The position numbers and the translations under genes were made by a program. Below are positions 25,585 to 34,120 of a DNA stretch of 64,000 nucleotides, in pieces. The DNA is taken from the NCBI GenBank assembly GCA_964344295.1, contig CAYFMR010000006.1:1-64000 (forward strand), written 5' to 3'. Below the pieces are notes generated by a model. The model ran no database searches, was not told the DNA's origin, and was given only the letters and a program-made list of their open reading frames with translations. This stretch comes from JAAYFJ01 sp964344295. Its GTDB lineage: Bacteria > Bacillota > Clostridia > Tissierellales > Peptoniphilaceae. Each line of letters opens with the position of its first letter. Position 1 is the stretch's first letter.

Positions 25585-26751
25585 TTAGGAAAGAGCTTTC
25601 TTTAACGCGTCTACCTTATCTAGGCGTTCCCAGGGAAGGTCCAGATCATTTCTGCCGAAGTGGCCATAGGCGGCGACTTGGCGGTATTGCGGTTTATTCA
25701 AGTGCAATTGGTCAATCAAAGCAGCAGGGCGCAGGTCAAAGTTTTCTTTGACTAAGGCTTCGATGGCTTCATCAGAAAGTTTGCTTGTACCGAAGGTGTC
25801 CACATAGATTGATAGCGGATGAGCAATCCCGATGGCATAGCTTAAGCCCACTTCACATTTGTCGCAAATGCCGGCTGCCACTAAGTTTTTAGCCACGTAA
25901 CGAGCGCCATAGGCTGCAGAGCGGTCAACTTTTGTGGGATCCTTTCCGGAGAAAGCACCGCCGCCGTGACGAGCATAGCCACCGTAAGTGTCTACGATGA
26001 TCTTACGACCCGTAAGGCCTGAGTCAGCGACAGGGCCACCAATGACGAAGCGACCTGTGGGGTTGATGAAGTATTTTGTGTCTTCGTCAATCATGTCTGA
26101 GGCCACAACGGGTTTGATGACGTGTTCAATGATATCGCGACGAATGGTTTCCAAGCTTACGTCAGGATCGTGTTGGGCGGAGACGACAATATTTTCCAGG
26201 CGTACCGGCTTTTCGTCTTGGTATTCCACAGTGACTTGGGTCTTGCCATCGGGACGCAAGTACGGCAAGGTGCCATCTTTGCGCACTTGGGTGAGACGAC
26301 GAGCCAGTTTATGAGCCAAGGCAATGGGCAGGGGCATGAATTCTTCCGTTTCATTGCAGGCAAAGCCGAACATGATCCCTTGATCTCCGGCACCGATGGT
26401 TTCATAGACGTCTTCCTCTTGGGTTAATTCCACGCCCATGGAGATGTCGCCGGATTGTTCTTCAATGGCGGATAGTACAGCAACAGCGTTGCCGTCAAAG
26501 CCGTATTCCGGATGATCATAGCCGATGTCTTTGATGATTTGACGCGCTAGTTTGGGGATGTCCACGTAGCAATTAGTGGAAATTTCTCCCGTGATGACGA
26601 CCATGCCTGTAGAAGCCATGGTTTCACAAGCCACACGGGCGTTTTCATCCTGGGCCAAAATGGCGTCTAAAATGCCATCAGAAATTTGGTCACAAATTTT
26701 ATCCGGATGGCCTTCTGTGACGGATTCTGAGGTAAACAGATACTTCTTCAT
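25585..26751 (-). CDS. metK: S-adenosylmethionine synthase
   Basis: 388 residues. It makes SAM from methionine and ATP. The N terminus TSESVTEGHPDKICDQISDG carries the conserved GHPDK; the signature GAGDQGIMFGFACNET (about 122-137) and the glycine-rich GGGAFSGKDPTKVDRSAAY (about 263-281) follow. Codon use is more AT-ending than its neighbours, as often seen in highly expressed genes. Expression is governed by a SAM-I riboswitch in the leader. Confidence 0.98.
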   Translation of the reverse strand: MKKYLFTSESVTEGHPDKICDQISDGILDAILAQDENARVACETMASTGMVVITGEISTNCYVDIPKLARQIIKDIGYDHPEYGFDGNAVAVLSAIEEQSGDISMGVELTQEEDVYETIGAGDQGIMFGFACNETEEFMPLPIALAHKLARRLTQVRKDGTLPYLRPDGKTQVTVEYQDEKPVRLENIVVSAQHDPDVSLETIRRDIIEHVIKPVVASDMIDEDTKYFINPTGRFVIGGPVADSGLTGRKIIVDTYGGYARHGGGAFSGKDPTKVDRSAAYGARYVAKNLVAAGICDKCEVGLSYAIGIAHPLSIYVDTFGTSKLSDEAIEALVKENFDLRPAALIDQLHLNKPQYRQVAAYGHFGRNDLDLPWERLDKVDALKKALS

Positions 26752-26792
26752 CTATATCTCCTTTCGTTTCATTAAGAGTTTTACGACAATGC

Positions 26793-26821
26793 ATAAAAAA
26801 TGGCCTCTAAAAGAAGGCCAT
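26793..26821 (-). terminator. Attenuator hairpin of the SAM riboswitch
   Basis: On the minus strand: ATGGCCT, eight-base loop, AGGCCAT, then TTTTTT. It lies just after the aptamer, as in transcription-terminating S-box leaders. Confidence 0.85.
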
Positions 26822-26828
26822 GTCCATG

Positions 26829-26924
26829 TCTCATCTTTCAGATCGCTCTGTAGGATTTAGCACCAAATCGAGTAAGGTTGCCGGGCTTCATCGGGCCTAT
26901 TCCCTCCGCCACTCTTAATGAGGT
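26829..26924 (-). ncRNA. SAM-I (S-box) riboswitch upstream of metK
   Basis: The minus-strand RNA contains the conserved S-box blocks in order: TTAAGAGTGGCGGAGGG, GGCCCGATGAAGCCCGGCAA, GGTGCTAAATCC and GAAAGATGAGA. CTCAT and ATGAG can close P1. SAM binding should favour the downstream terminator and shut off metK. Confidence 0.95.
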
Positions 26925-26941
26925 ATTCACTTATGCGTTTT

Positions 26942-26970
26942 ATTATAGCACTCTCTTTCACCCATTGCAA
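26942..26970 (-). promoter_or_regulatory. Promoter of metK
   Basis: On the minus strand: TTGCAA, 17 bp, TATAAT, a few bases upstream of the S-box leader. Confidence 0.75.
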
Positions 26971-26996
26971 ATGAAATCCAGACGGCTGTCGTTTCC

Positions 26997-28355
26997 CTAC
27001 ACGTCCCCTTTTTCCTGCAAAAGATCCGTGTCGGTCCAGCGGTCACTTTTATAAAAATACACGGAAACCACCATCCCCACCGTCCAACCGATAGGCCAAG
27101 AGAGCCAAATGCCCAAGGGGCCCAGATGAAAGCTGCGAGCCAGGATAAAGGACAGGATCACCCGCAGGATCAAATCGGATAGGGTGGAGATCATAAAGAG
27201 GCGCATGGCCCCAGCTCCGCGCATGACCCCGTCCGGGATGAGTTTGAACATGACCACAAAGTAAAACGGTGTGATCACCCGCAAGAATCGCACCCCTTCT
27301 GCCACCACTGCCGGATCCTTATCCCCTTTGGGCAAAAAACTACCTACGGCATAGGGCGCACCCACACCTAGGAGCAGAAAAAAAACCAGCGACACGATGC
27401 TCGCCATCATCAGTGCCGAACGTGTCCCCTCTTTGATGCGTTCGATATTGCCCGCTCCTTTGTTTTGAGCTGCAAAGGCACTCATGCCATTGGCCACTGT
27501 CGTCAAGGTCATGATGGAAAACGTGTTTAACTTCACTGCCGCCCCGTAAGCTGCCATGACCACGGCCCCAAAGGAGTTGACCAGCCCCTGGATGAGGAGG
27601 TTGCCCACGGAAATGAAGGACTGTTGCAAAATCGAAGGCACAGCCACAGTGCCGATACGCCACAGCGTGGCTGAGCTAAACCACTCACCCTTTCCGGCTC
27701 CCAAGCGACGAAGCCTTCTTGCCAAGGTCCACACAGCTAACATCGCTGCCACCCCCTGGCAGATGAATGTGGCCCAAGCTGCACCGGCCACGCCCATGGC
27801 CAGGCCTTTCACGAAGTAAATATCTAGGAAAATATTAGACACTGAAGAGCCGATGAGAAAGTAAAGGGGCGTCTTAGAATCGCCCAGGGCGGTGAAGATG
27901 CCGTTGGCAATTTGGTAGAGAAACAAAAAGAGCAGGCCATAAATGGTCACCTGCAAATAAAGTAGGCCTTCCTCCATAATCTCCGCCGGCGTTTGTAGCC
28001 ATACCATGGTTTGGTGCGACAGGAGATAACCCACCACTGATAGGACAAGGCTTACGACAACCATACTGATCACCGCTGTGGATGCGGCGGTTTTTACACG
28101 GCGAATATGACCGGCCCCAAAATACTGGGAGATGACCACCGAGGAGCCGATTTGAAACCCCGTGGCGATGGAGAGAAAAATCATGAGTACGGGATACGAA
28201 GTGGCCACTGCCGCTAAGGCGTTGTTGCCCACAAAGCGACCTACAATGACAGAGTCTGCCATATTATACAGTTGTTGAAACACCATGCTAAGCACTAGTG
28301 GCGTGGTAAAATGCCATAATGCCGTCGTCGTGTTGCCCTGGGTTAAATCTTTCAT
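26997..28355 (-). CDS. MATE family efflux transporter
   Basis: 452 residues with about twelve membrane helices in two six-helix halves; typical segments are VGNNALAAVATSYPVLMIF (near the N terminus) and GAVVMAAYGAAVKLNTFSIM in the second half. It belongs to the NorM/DinF-type sodium- or proton-coupled multidrug exporters; the substrate is unknown. A short AAGGAA element precedes ATG 28355. It is divergent from the thioesterase gene. Confidence 0.94.
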   Translation of the reverse strand: MKDLTQGNTTTALWHFTTPLVLSMVFQQLYNMADSVIVGRFVGNNALAAVATSYPVLMIFLSIATGFQIGSSVVISQYFGAGHIRRVKTAASTAVISMVVVSLVLSVVGYLLSHQTMVWLQTPAEIMEEGLLYLQVTIYGLLFLFLYQIANGIFTALGDSKTPLYFLIGSSVSNIFLDIYFVKGLAMGVAGAAWATFICQGVAAMLAVWTLARRLRRLGAGKGEWFSSATLWRIGTVAVPSILQQSFISVGNLLIQGLVNSFGAVVMAAYGAAVKLNTFSIMTLTTVANGMSAFAAQNKGAGNIERIKEGTRSALMMASIVSLVFFLLLGVGAPYAVGSFLPKGDKDPAVVAEGVRFLRVITPFYFVVMFKLIPDGVMRGAGAMRLFMISTLSDLILRVILSFILARSFHLGPLGIWLSWPIGWTVGMVVSVYFYKSDRWTDTDLLQEKGDV

Positions 28356-28387
28356 CTTGTTCCTTCCTTCTCTTTTGAGATACTCTT

Positions 28388-28396
28388 ATTTTACCA
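28388..28396 (-). promoter_or_regulatory. Probable extended -10 promoter of the MATE gene
   Basis: Minus-strand TGGTAAAAT, 33 bp before ATG 28355; no good -35. Confidence 0.4.
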
Positions 28397-28400
28397 AAGA

Positions 28401-28430
28401 TTGATTTTTTCCATAAGGGGTAGATATAAC
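28401..28430 (+). promoter_or_regulatory. Probable promoter of the thioesterase gene
   Basis: TTGATT (28401-28406), 18 bp, TATAAC (28425-28430), 30 bp before ATG 28460. Confidence 0.45.
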
Positions 28431-28459
28431 ATATTATGTAGAATGAAAGGAGAGATGAC

Positions 28460-28870
28460 ATGAAAGATACGATAAACGTTGGTATGACTCATCAAACCAC
28501 GCAAAAAGTGGAGTTTAAACATACGGCAGCAGCCATGGGTAACGAAGGCGTTGAGGTATATTCCACTCCCCATATGTTGGAGCTGATGGAGCTGACTTGT
28601 AAAGAGCTAATGGATCCCTACCTGGATGAAGGCGAAGGTTCCGTGGGCATGAGTGTGGACTTAAAACACCTAGGCGCCACCCCTATCGGCATGACTGTCA
28701 CCTGTGATGCAGAGCTCATCGCCGTGGAGGGCAAGAAACTTTCCTTTAAGCTCACTTGCCGCGATGATGCTGAAAAAGTCGGCGAAGCCGTGCACCACCG
28801 CTTCGTCATCGACATGAAGCCCTTTTTAGAGAATGTGGCCAAGAAAAAAGCCAAATTCGAAGCACAATAG
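28460..28870 (+). CDS. Hotdog-fold thioesterase (FlK-like)
   Basis: 136 residues, single hotdog domain. STPHMLELMELTC (about 35-47) supplies the Thr/Ser and Glu typical of fluoroacetyl-CoA thioesterase-type enzymes, and KHLGATPIG the His. It is expected to hydrolyse small acyl-CoA esters in the cytoplasm; the natural substrate is unknown. It is convergent with the acyl-CoA dehydrogenase of the had operon, which makes an acyl-CoA housekeeping role plausible. AAAGGAG precedes ATG 28460. Confidence 0.85.
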   Translation: MKDTINVGMTHQTTQKVEFKHTAAAMGNEGVEVYSTPHMLELMELTCKELMDPYLDEGEGSVGMSVDLKHLGATPIGMTVTCDAELIAVEGKKLSFKLTCRDDAEKVGEAVHHRFVIDMKPFLENVAKKKAKFEAQ

Positions 28871-28891
28871 GCACGCTGTACATGACATAAA

Positions 28892-28923
28892 AAAACCATC
28901 CTTCTTTAATGAAGGATGGTTTT
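28892..28923. terminator. Bidirectional terminator between thioesterase and had operon
   Basis: Perfect 13-bp stem AAAACCATCCTTC / GAAGGATGGTTTT with a six-base loop and A/T flanks. Confidence 0.9.
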
Positions 28924-28926
28924 CTT

Positions 28927-30060
28927 TTATTTCAGAAGACTGCCTGCAATGACGATTTTTTGTACTTGTGAGGTCCCTTCGTAAAGCGAGGTGACACGCA
29001 CGTCACGATAAATGCGTTCAATGGGATAGTCTTTGATGTAGCCATAGCCACCATGGATTTGCAAGGCGTCACTAGCAATTCTTTCCGCACATTCCGCTGC
29101 ATAGAGCTTCGCCATGGACGCTTCCTTATCGGCTTGTTTGCCTTGGTCCATCAGCAGCGCAGCGTTATAGGTTAATAGCCTTGCTGCATTTAGACGCGTT
29201 TCCATGTCTGCCAGCATCCATTGAAGTCCTTGAAATTTGGCAATGGGGCGACCAAACTGTTGTCGTTGTTTGGCATAGGTGATGGCTTCATCCATCGCAC
29301 CTTGCGCTAGGCCCACGGCTTGTGCAGCAATACCCAAGCGCCCAACGCTTAAGGTTTTCATAGCGGTGACGAATCCTTGGTTGAGGCGACCGAGCATGGC
29401 TGATTTCGGAACGCGTACATTTTCTAAGATCACGTCAGAAGTCGGGCATCCGATCATACCCATCTTATCTTCCGGCTTTCCTAGGGAAAGTCCCGGTGTA
29501 TCGCGGTCCACAACAAAACTGGTAATGCCTTTGGGTCCCTTGGATGCGTCGGTTTTGGCAAACACGATATAGGCATCGGCAATCGGGGCGCCGGTAATAA
29601 AGGTCTTGCGACCGTTTAAGATGTAGTCATCACCATCTTCCACTGCTGTGGTCTGTAAGGAGCTCACGTCAGATCCCGCACCAGGTTCTGTCAGAGCAAA
29701 AGCTAAAAAACTCTTTCCTTCCACAAGTGGACGAAGATACTTCTCTTTTTGTTCCTCTGTACCGACTAGTAAAAATGGCGCTCCTACCAATGAGTTGGGA
29801 GAGGAGATGTAGATGGTAGCCACGGCACATTTACGGGCCATCTCTTCCATGCAGATGACGTAGCTTCGGTGATCACCGCCTGCGCCGCCGTATTCTACCG
29901 GCGTCTTAATGCCGTAGAATCCACTTTTTGCCATTTTATCAAGAACAGACTGGGGAAATTCCCCAGTCTTGTCCACTTCGTCAGCAATGGGAGCTAATTC
30001 TTGTTCAGCAAATTTGCGCGCCAATCGACGCACCATTTCATGCTCTTTCGTAAAAATCAT
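28927..30060 (-). CDS. acdB: Acyl-CoA dehydrogenase (2-enoyl-CoA reductase role in the had operon)
   Basis: 377 residues, the standard acyl-CoA dehydrogenase fold: N-terminal helices, the FAD/substrate segment FALTEPGAGSDVSSL (about 116-130), then AKQRQQFGRPIAKFQGLQ and the catalytic-Glu region YEGTSQVQKI near the C terminus. In Stickland organisms this last enzyme, with an electron-transfer flavoprotein, reduces the enoyl-CoA to the saturated acyl-CoA. No etf genes are in the window. It is the last gene of the CoA-transferase / dehydratase operon, 30 bp after hadC. The symbol is by analogy with Clostridioides difficile. Confidence 0.93.
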   Translation of the reverse strand: MIFTKEHEMVRRLARKFAEQELAPIADEVDKTGEFPQSVLDKMAKSGFYGIKTPVEYGGAGGDHRSYVICMEEMARKCAVATIYISSPNSLVGAPFLLVGTEEQKEKYLRPLVEGKSFLAFALTEPGAGSDVSSLQTTAVEDGDDYILNGRKTFITGAPIADAYIVFAKTDASKGPKGITSFVVDRDTPGLSLGKPEDKMGMIGCPTSDVILENVRVPKSAMLGRLNQGFVTAMKTLSVGRLGIAAQAVGLAQGAMDEAITYAKQRQQFGRPIAKFQGLQWMLADMETRLNAARLLTYNAALLMDQGKQADKEASMAKLYAAECAERIASDALQIHGGYGYIKDYPIERIYRDVRVTSLYEGTSQVQKIVIAGSLLK

Positions 30061-30090
30061 GAATTCCCCCTTGCATATTGTGCTGATGTA

Positions 30091-31218
30091 TTAGAGTACG
30101 TCAGTGAATGTTTGGATATAGGTTCTCGCTTGTTCCAAGTTGCGAATTTGTTGGTCGATTTCCACGATAATGTGGGGTACGCCAGCAGCTTCAAAGTCTT
30201 GTTTCATGCGAGGATAATCAAACTCTTCGGGGTCACAGAACTTGGTCAAGAAGTAGATGATACCATCAGCTTTGCGTTCTTTGACTAAGTCTAAGCAGAT
30301 TTGGCCACGAATACGTTTTTCGTCCAATAAGGTGGAGCATTCGCGATCGCAGAATTGTTGGCCAAGTCTTTCCATGGGAGTGCCACCGGTTGCCGGTACG
30401 GGATGACGGTATTGACGGCTTTCGAAAGCAATGTCGTCACCTACAACAGCAACGTTTAGGTCTACCAAGATTTGGTTCAGGTTTTTGGAGTCTGCGATGA
30501 TACCGGTCGTGACAACGCGTTTGCCGTCAAACGGTTTCGGATCAGCTTTGCGAATTTCTGCCATCAGTTCGTTCACTTTAGCAGTGTGTTCTTTGACGTC
30601 CATGAAGTAAGCGGATTTGTAAACGTACATACGGTTCATGGCATTGATTTCTGCCGGGTATTCAGCACATAGTTTGCCAAATTCCATCATGGCTTTATTG
30701 TGAGCATCAAAGATTTCGATAGCTGCTTCCAGCTCTTCATCAGTGATTTTGTGAGCAGCGATTTCTTCTAATTGTTCTTTTAAGATGTTGTATTGGCTAA
30801 TGATGAAGGTCTTACCTGCGGGGATGCGACGAGTTTGGGGAACGGTAAGGGGTAGGAATTTAACGTCTTTAACAGCCAATTTGAAGTTTTGACCCATAAC
30901 TTTTAAGGAGTCACAGTAGTTGGGGATGATCATCGCGTCAAGGATGTCATAGTTTCCTACAAGACCTTCGTCCAAAATGGTTTGCATAATGGAGCAGATA
31001 AAAGCGGGGAAGTAGCGTTTAGCTTCAGAAACTTCCTTTTCTGCGCCCCATACGCCGATGGGTAGCATGCCTGCAGCATAAACTAATTCTTTCGGAGTGT
31101 ACAGGGGCACACAGCCTACTGCTTTTTTACCGGTTTTTTCGATAAGCTCTTTAACAGCTTTGCCGGGATGTTCGGCAACTTTACCGAATTCTTGGAATAG
31201 TGCTTCTACATTACTCAT
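30091..31218 (-). CDS. hadC: 2-hydroxyacyl-CoA dehydratase, beta subunit
   Basis: 375 residues of the HgdB/FldC/HadC family. It opens with the family helix region and has the typical GCVPLYTPKELVYAAGMLPIG-type segment near residue 36. DRECSTLLDEKR and KFCDPEEFDYPRMKQDFEAA carry conserved cysteines for the [4Fe-4S] cluster. With the alpha subunit it removes water from (R)-2-hydroxyacyl-CoA by a ketyl radical mechanism that needs an ATP-driven activator. It overlaps hadB by eight bases; AGGAGG lies inside the hadB tail. Confidence 0.93.
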   Translation of the reverse strand: MSNVEALFQEFGKVAEHPGKAVKELIEKTGKKAVGCVPLYTPKELVYAAGMLPIGVWGAEKEVSEAKRYFPAFICSIMQTILDEGLVGNYDILDAMIIPNYCDSLKVMGQNFKLAVKDVKFLPLTVPQTRRIPAGKTFIISQYNILKEQLEEIAAHKITDEELEAAIEIFDAHNKAMMEFGKLCAEYPAEINAMNRMYVYKSAYFMDVKEHTAKVNELMAEIRKADPKPFDGKRVVTTGIIADSKNLNQILVDLNVAVVGDDIAFESRQYRHPVPATGGTPMERLGQQFCDRECSTLLDEKRIRGQICLDLVKERKADGIIYFLTKFCDPEEFDYPRMKQDFEAAGVPHIIVEIDQQIRNLEQARTYIQTFTDVL

Positions 31219-32452
31219 TTTTGGCCTCCTTGTTAGCTGTCATTACTTCATTTAGACCTTGGATACGGGTATCATATTGTGCTTTAGAGAAGTTTCTCGG
31301 GTCAGCTTGGTCACCGTCGAAGGAAACGATGGGGATACCAGTTTCTTCTGCCAGACGACGAGACATTTCATAGGTAGTACCGGACCATAATTTACAGCTA
31401 CGGTTAACGTGGAAAACAGCACCGTCAGTGTTGGTGTCGCGGATAGCGCGTACACGCATGTCAAGAGCACGTTCGAAGCTGACAACGTTTACAGTAGAGC
31501 TGTAAGCGCGCATCATGTCATCTAGGTCTTCGTAGAATACACCGAAAGCTTCAGCGTAAACAGTAGCGGTAACGTTCATGCCGTATTGGCTTAACGTTTC
31601 CAGTTTATGACGTAGGTACGGCCAGCAAGCGATACCTTCGAACATAACGCGGTGTTTTTCTTCGCCACGGTAAGTGGATTTACCTAAACGTACGTTTTCT
31701 TCGTATTCGTCGCCAAGCATTTTGAAAGCGTCGACAGCTTCTTGAGTACCACGAGCACATACAGCTACTGCCATGTGGTTGAACAGGTCAAAACCACTTA
31801 GCGGAGAAGGAATGTACTTGGAGTAGGAAGCAGCACGCAACCAGTTTTTGGAACTTTCTTGAGAAATTTTCATGACTTCTTCAAATTTCTTTTCGTCCCA
31901 TTTTTTACCGGTGATTTCTTCTAATTGTTCGACAGCATGGTAGAATTGGCCCTTCATGTAGTCAACACGGTCTTGGGAAACTTCAAAGTCAGTGTTGAAG
32001 GGGATATCCATCATGATTAGAGGAATGTCAAGGGTTACGGCAATGTGCTCGTACCATTTGATCATTTCGTTACAGATGTTGTTACAGCAAAGCAGGAAGT
32101 CCGGCATTGGCATGTTGATTTGTTCACAGTATTCTCTGTCCATGAATGCCAAGTTAACGCGTGCATAAGCACAAACGTCGTTAGAAAATCCCATACCTTC
32201 TGCGTGTTCACAGAAATCTTGGCCGCCACCTTTAGCTGCTACAGCTGCTGCGTGGTTTTCAGGATAAACAACTTTTAATCCTAAAGTGGTGGGGATTTCT
32301 TGCGGGAAAATAGAGGAACTCCAGCCTACCATTTCGCCGGCTTCTTTGGCCGCAAAGGCGTCCGCATAAGCTTTAGCAGCGATGTCCGCTAAAAGGTGTT
32401 TCGCCTTTTTGGGTTTTTGTTCTTGAGTTTTTACTACTTTTTCTTCACTCAT
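31211..32452 (-). CDS. hadB: 2-hydroxyacyl-CoA dehydratase, alpha subunit
   Basis: 413 residues of the HgdA/FldB/HadB family. A charged N terminus is followed by MVGWSSSIFPQEIPTTLGLK, the conserved CCNNICNEM cysteine segment (about 117-125) and VNRSCKLWSGTTYEM near residue 350. These cysteines bind the cluster that carries the substrate radical. Substrate choice (isocaproyl, phenyllactyl or another side chain) cannot be read from sequence here. It lies between the CoA-transferase (39 bp upstream) and hadC (eight-base overlap). Confidence 0.93.
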   Translation of the reverse strand: MSEEKVVKTQEQKPKKAKHLLADIAAKAYADAFAAKEAGEMVGWSSSIFPQEIPTTLGLKVVYPENHAAAVAAKGGGQDFCEHAEGMGFSNDVCAYARVNLAFMDREYCEQINMPMPDFLLCCNNICNEMIKWYEHIAVTLDIPLIMMDIPFNTDFEVSQDRVDYMKGQFYHAVEQLEEITGKKWDEKKFEEVMKISQESSKNWLRAASYSKYIPSPLSGFDLFNHMAVAVCARGTQEAVDAFKMLGDEYEENVRLGKSTYRGEEKHRVMFEGIACWPYLRHKLETLSQYGMNVTATVYAEAFGVFYEDLDDMMRAYSSTVNVVSFERALDMRVRAIRDTNTDGAVFHVNRSCKLWSGTTYEMSRRLAEETGIPIVSFDGDQADPRNFSKAQYDTRIQGLNEVMTANKEAKNE

Positions 32453-32491
32453 GTTTGTTAAATCTCCTTTCTTATACTAAGCCGTATGGTC

Positions 32492-33727
32492 TTAGTTTTG
32501 TTTGCCTAGGAGGATTTCTTTCTCCTCTGCCATCTTATGAATTTCATCTTCGCTGTAGCCCAGTTCTTTTAATACCTCTTTGGTGTCGCCGCCAAGTTGA
32601 GAGCTTTGTTTGTAATCGGGCAGACCCATTTCTTCGTAAGTAAACGGTAAGCGAACCAGGGCTTTCTTTTCCCCGTTGGGATAATTCATTTCGTAGAAGT
32701 AGTCATTAGCCCAAGCTTGCTCGTCTTTTAGAAGGTCTTCCCAAAGCTGTGCCGTGGCGAATGGAATGTCGTTTTCGCGGAAAATTACTTCCCATTCGTT
32801 CTTGGTTTTATTCACCATAGCTTCAGCGATGATATCGTAAACTTCAGCGCCTTTATTGCCCAAGTTCTTCATGGTGTTATAGCGCTCATCTCCCACCAAG
32901 TCTTCTCTTCCGATGCAGGTCATAAACTTGTCATAGAAGGGGTCGTAGGGAGGCATACAAATTTGGATAAAGTAGTCGTCACTGGTTCTATGAGCAGAGA
33001 TCAACGGGTTCATGTTGTTGCGAGCATTCATGGGGTAGGGGTTGCCGTGATCCGGGTATTGTGCTGCTTGTAACATGATACCGATGGTGTACATAGCGGA
33101 TTGGAATAATCCCACTGTCACTTTTTCCCCTTCGCCAGTCATCTTGGCTTTGTAAAGGGCTGCCATCGTACCTGCTGCTAAGAACATACCTGCTTGGTGG
33201 TCGCCTAGACCCGGAATCGGGTTCATGGGGCTAGTACCTTTTTCATATAGGGTACCTAAGATACCGCCACGGGCGAAAAATGCCGTATAGTCAAAGCCGG
33301 GTAGGTTGGCATCGGGGCCTTTTTCACCATAGCCTGCGATCATGGCATAGACCAATGCGGGATATTTTTGCTTCAACGTTTCATAGTCAAATCCTGCTCG
33401 CTCTAATGCACCAGGACGCCAGTTCGTCAATAAAATGTCCGCGTCATCTAATAATTTAAAGAAAGCTTCACGGCCCTTATCGGAACGCAAGTTTAACACG
33501 ACACATTTTTTATTGGCGTTTTCCAAGTCAAATGTCAAGTTAGCCTCTTGGGATAGCGGACGTCCTTCGGTGGGTGCTGTATAACGTAGCGGGTCACCAG
33601 CCGGGGTCTCAATTTTGATCACTTCTGCACCGGCGTCTGCAAAGAATCTTCCGCATGCAGGAGCGGCGATAAAGTTCGCTAACTCGATCACCTTGACACC
33701 GGCTAATAATTTCTTATTTGTACTCAA
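32492..33727 (-). CDS. hadA: Family III CoA-transferase (CaiB/BaiF; HadA/FldA-like)
   Basis: 411 residues. GVKVIELANFIAAPACGRFFADAGAEVIK-type N terminus, ENANKKCVVLNLRSDKGR, LTNWRPGALERAGFDYETL and the catalytic-Asp segment IPGLGDHQAG are all family III hallmarks. It would move CoA between a 2-hydroxy acid and the acyl-CoA end product, so no ATP is spent on activation. The start is TTG 33727 after GGAGG with eight to nine bases spacing. First gene of the operon hadA-hadB-hadC-acdB; the usual activator gene (hadI/fldI) between hadA and hadB is absent. Confidence 0.92.
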   Translation of the reverse strand: MSTNKKLLAGVKVIELANFIAAPACGRFFADAGAEVIKIETPAGDPLRYTAPTEGRPLSQEANLTFDLENANKKCVVLNLRSDKGREAFFKLLDDADILLTNWRPGALERAGFDYETLKQKYPALVYAMIAGYGEKGPDANLPGFDYTAFFARGGILGTLYEKGTSPMNPIPGLGDHQAGMFLAAGTMAALYKAKMTGEGEKVTVGLFQSAMYTIGIMLQAAQYPDHGNPYPMNARNNMNPLISAHRTSDDYFIQICMPPYDPFYDKFMTCIGREDLVGDERYNTMKNLGNKGAEVYDIIAEAMVNKTKNEWEVIFRENDIPFATAQLWEDLLKDEQAWANDYFYEMNYPNGEKKALVRLPFTYEEMGLPDYKQSSQLGGDTKEVLKELGYSEDEIHKMAEEKEILLGKQN

Positions 33728-33780
33728 AATAAATACCTCCTTCGTAGGTTATAGCCGACTTTTCTATTTAGCTTGATTTC

Positions 33781-33789
33781 ATTATATCA
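33781..33789 (-). promoter_or_regulatory. Extended -10 promoter of the had operon
   Basis: Minus-strand TGATATAAT, a perfect -10 with the TGn extension, about 54 bp before the TTG start of hadA. Confidence 0.6.
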
Positions 33790-33791
33790 CA

Positions 33792-33813
33792 TTTTTAACA
33801 ATATAGTTAAAAA
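33792..33813. promoter_or_regulatory. Inverted repeat in the -35 region of the had promoter
   Basis: Eight-base arms TTTTTAAC and GTTAAAAA separated by six bases. It sits immediately upstream of the -10, where an activator or repressor dimer would act. The spacing does not fit the Rex consensus. Confidence 0.4.
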
Positions 33814-34120
33814 TAAACCAAAAAAATCAATAATTGTGTATGGCTAACGCCGTAGGCCCCTTTCAAAAACCCTAGTAATCTGTGATTCTCACCCATGGCT
33901 TGCCCGATAAAATTTTTCTTATTTTCTACGATTTTTTCTTATTCTGTGACGTTTCAATCCCCATAGCGGTGCTTTGTTTGGTTATTCGGCAGTTCTTTGG
34001 ATAAAATGCCTGGGCGCGGGTATAAAAATTTAACCAGGCATGACTCTATGCACCATGCCAGCCCTTATATCCATTATACCACTTATTGCACTTTGCCATA
34101 GACATAGAAAGGAGCCTGTC

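Larger units (their letters stand above)
33728..34120. other. 393-bp intergenic region between the had operon and the SLH gene
   Basis: It holds the had promoter (33781-33789), an AT-rich inverted repeat (33792-33813) and a second inverted repeat ATGCCTGG / CCAGGCAT (34006-34013 and 34034-34041, 20-base loop). The ribosome site for the SLH gene is at 34108-34114. I see no gene or known RNA between about 33815 and 34000. Confidence 0.55.

Noticed and set aside
33792..33813. Possible Rex (redox repressor) site at the had promoter
   Set aside because: TTAA half-sites are eight bases apart instead of four and the outer TTG is missing, so it was kept only as an unnamed inverted repeat.
34006..34041. 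Inverted repeat ATGCCTGG / CCAGGCAT as a terminator
   Set aside because: 20-base loop and no T-tract; recorded only within the intergenic entry.
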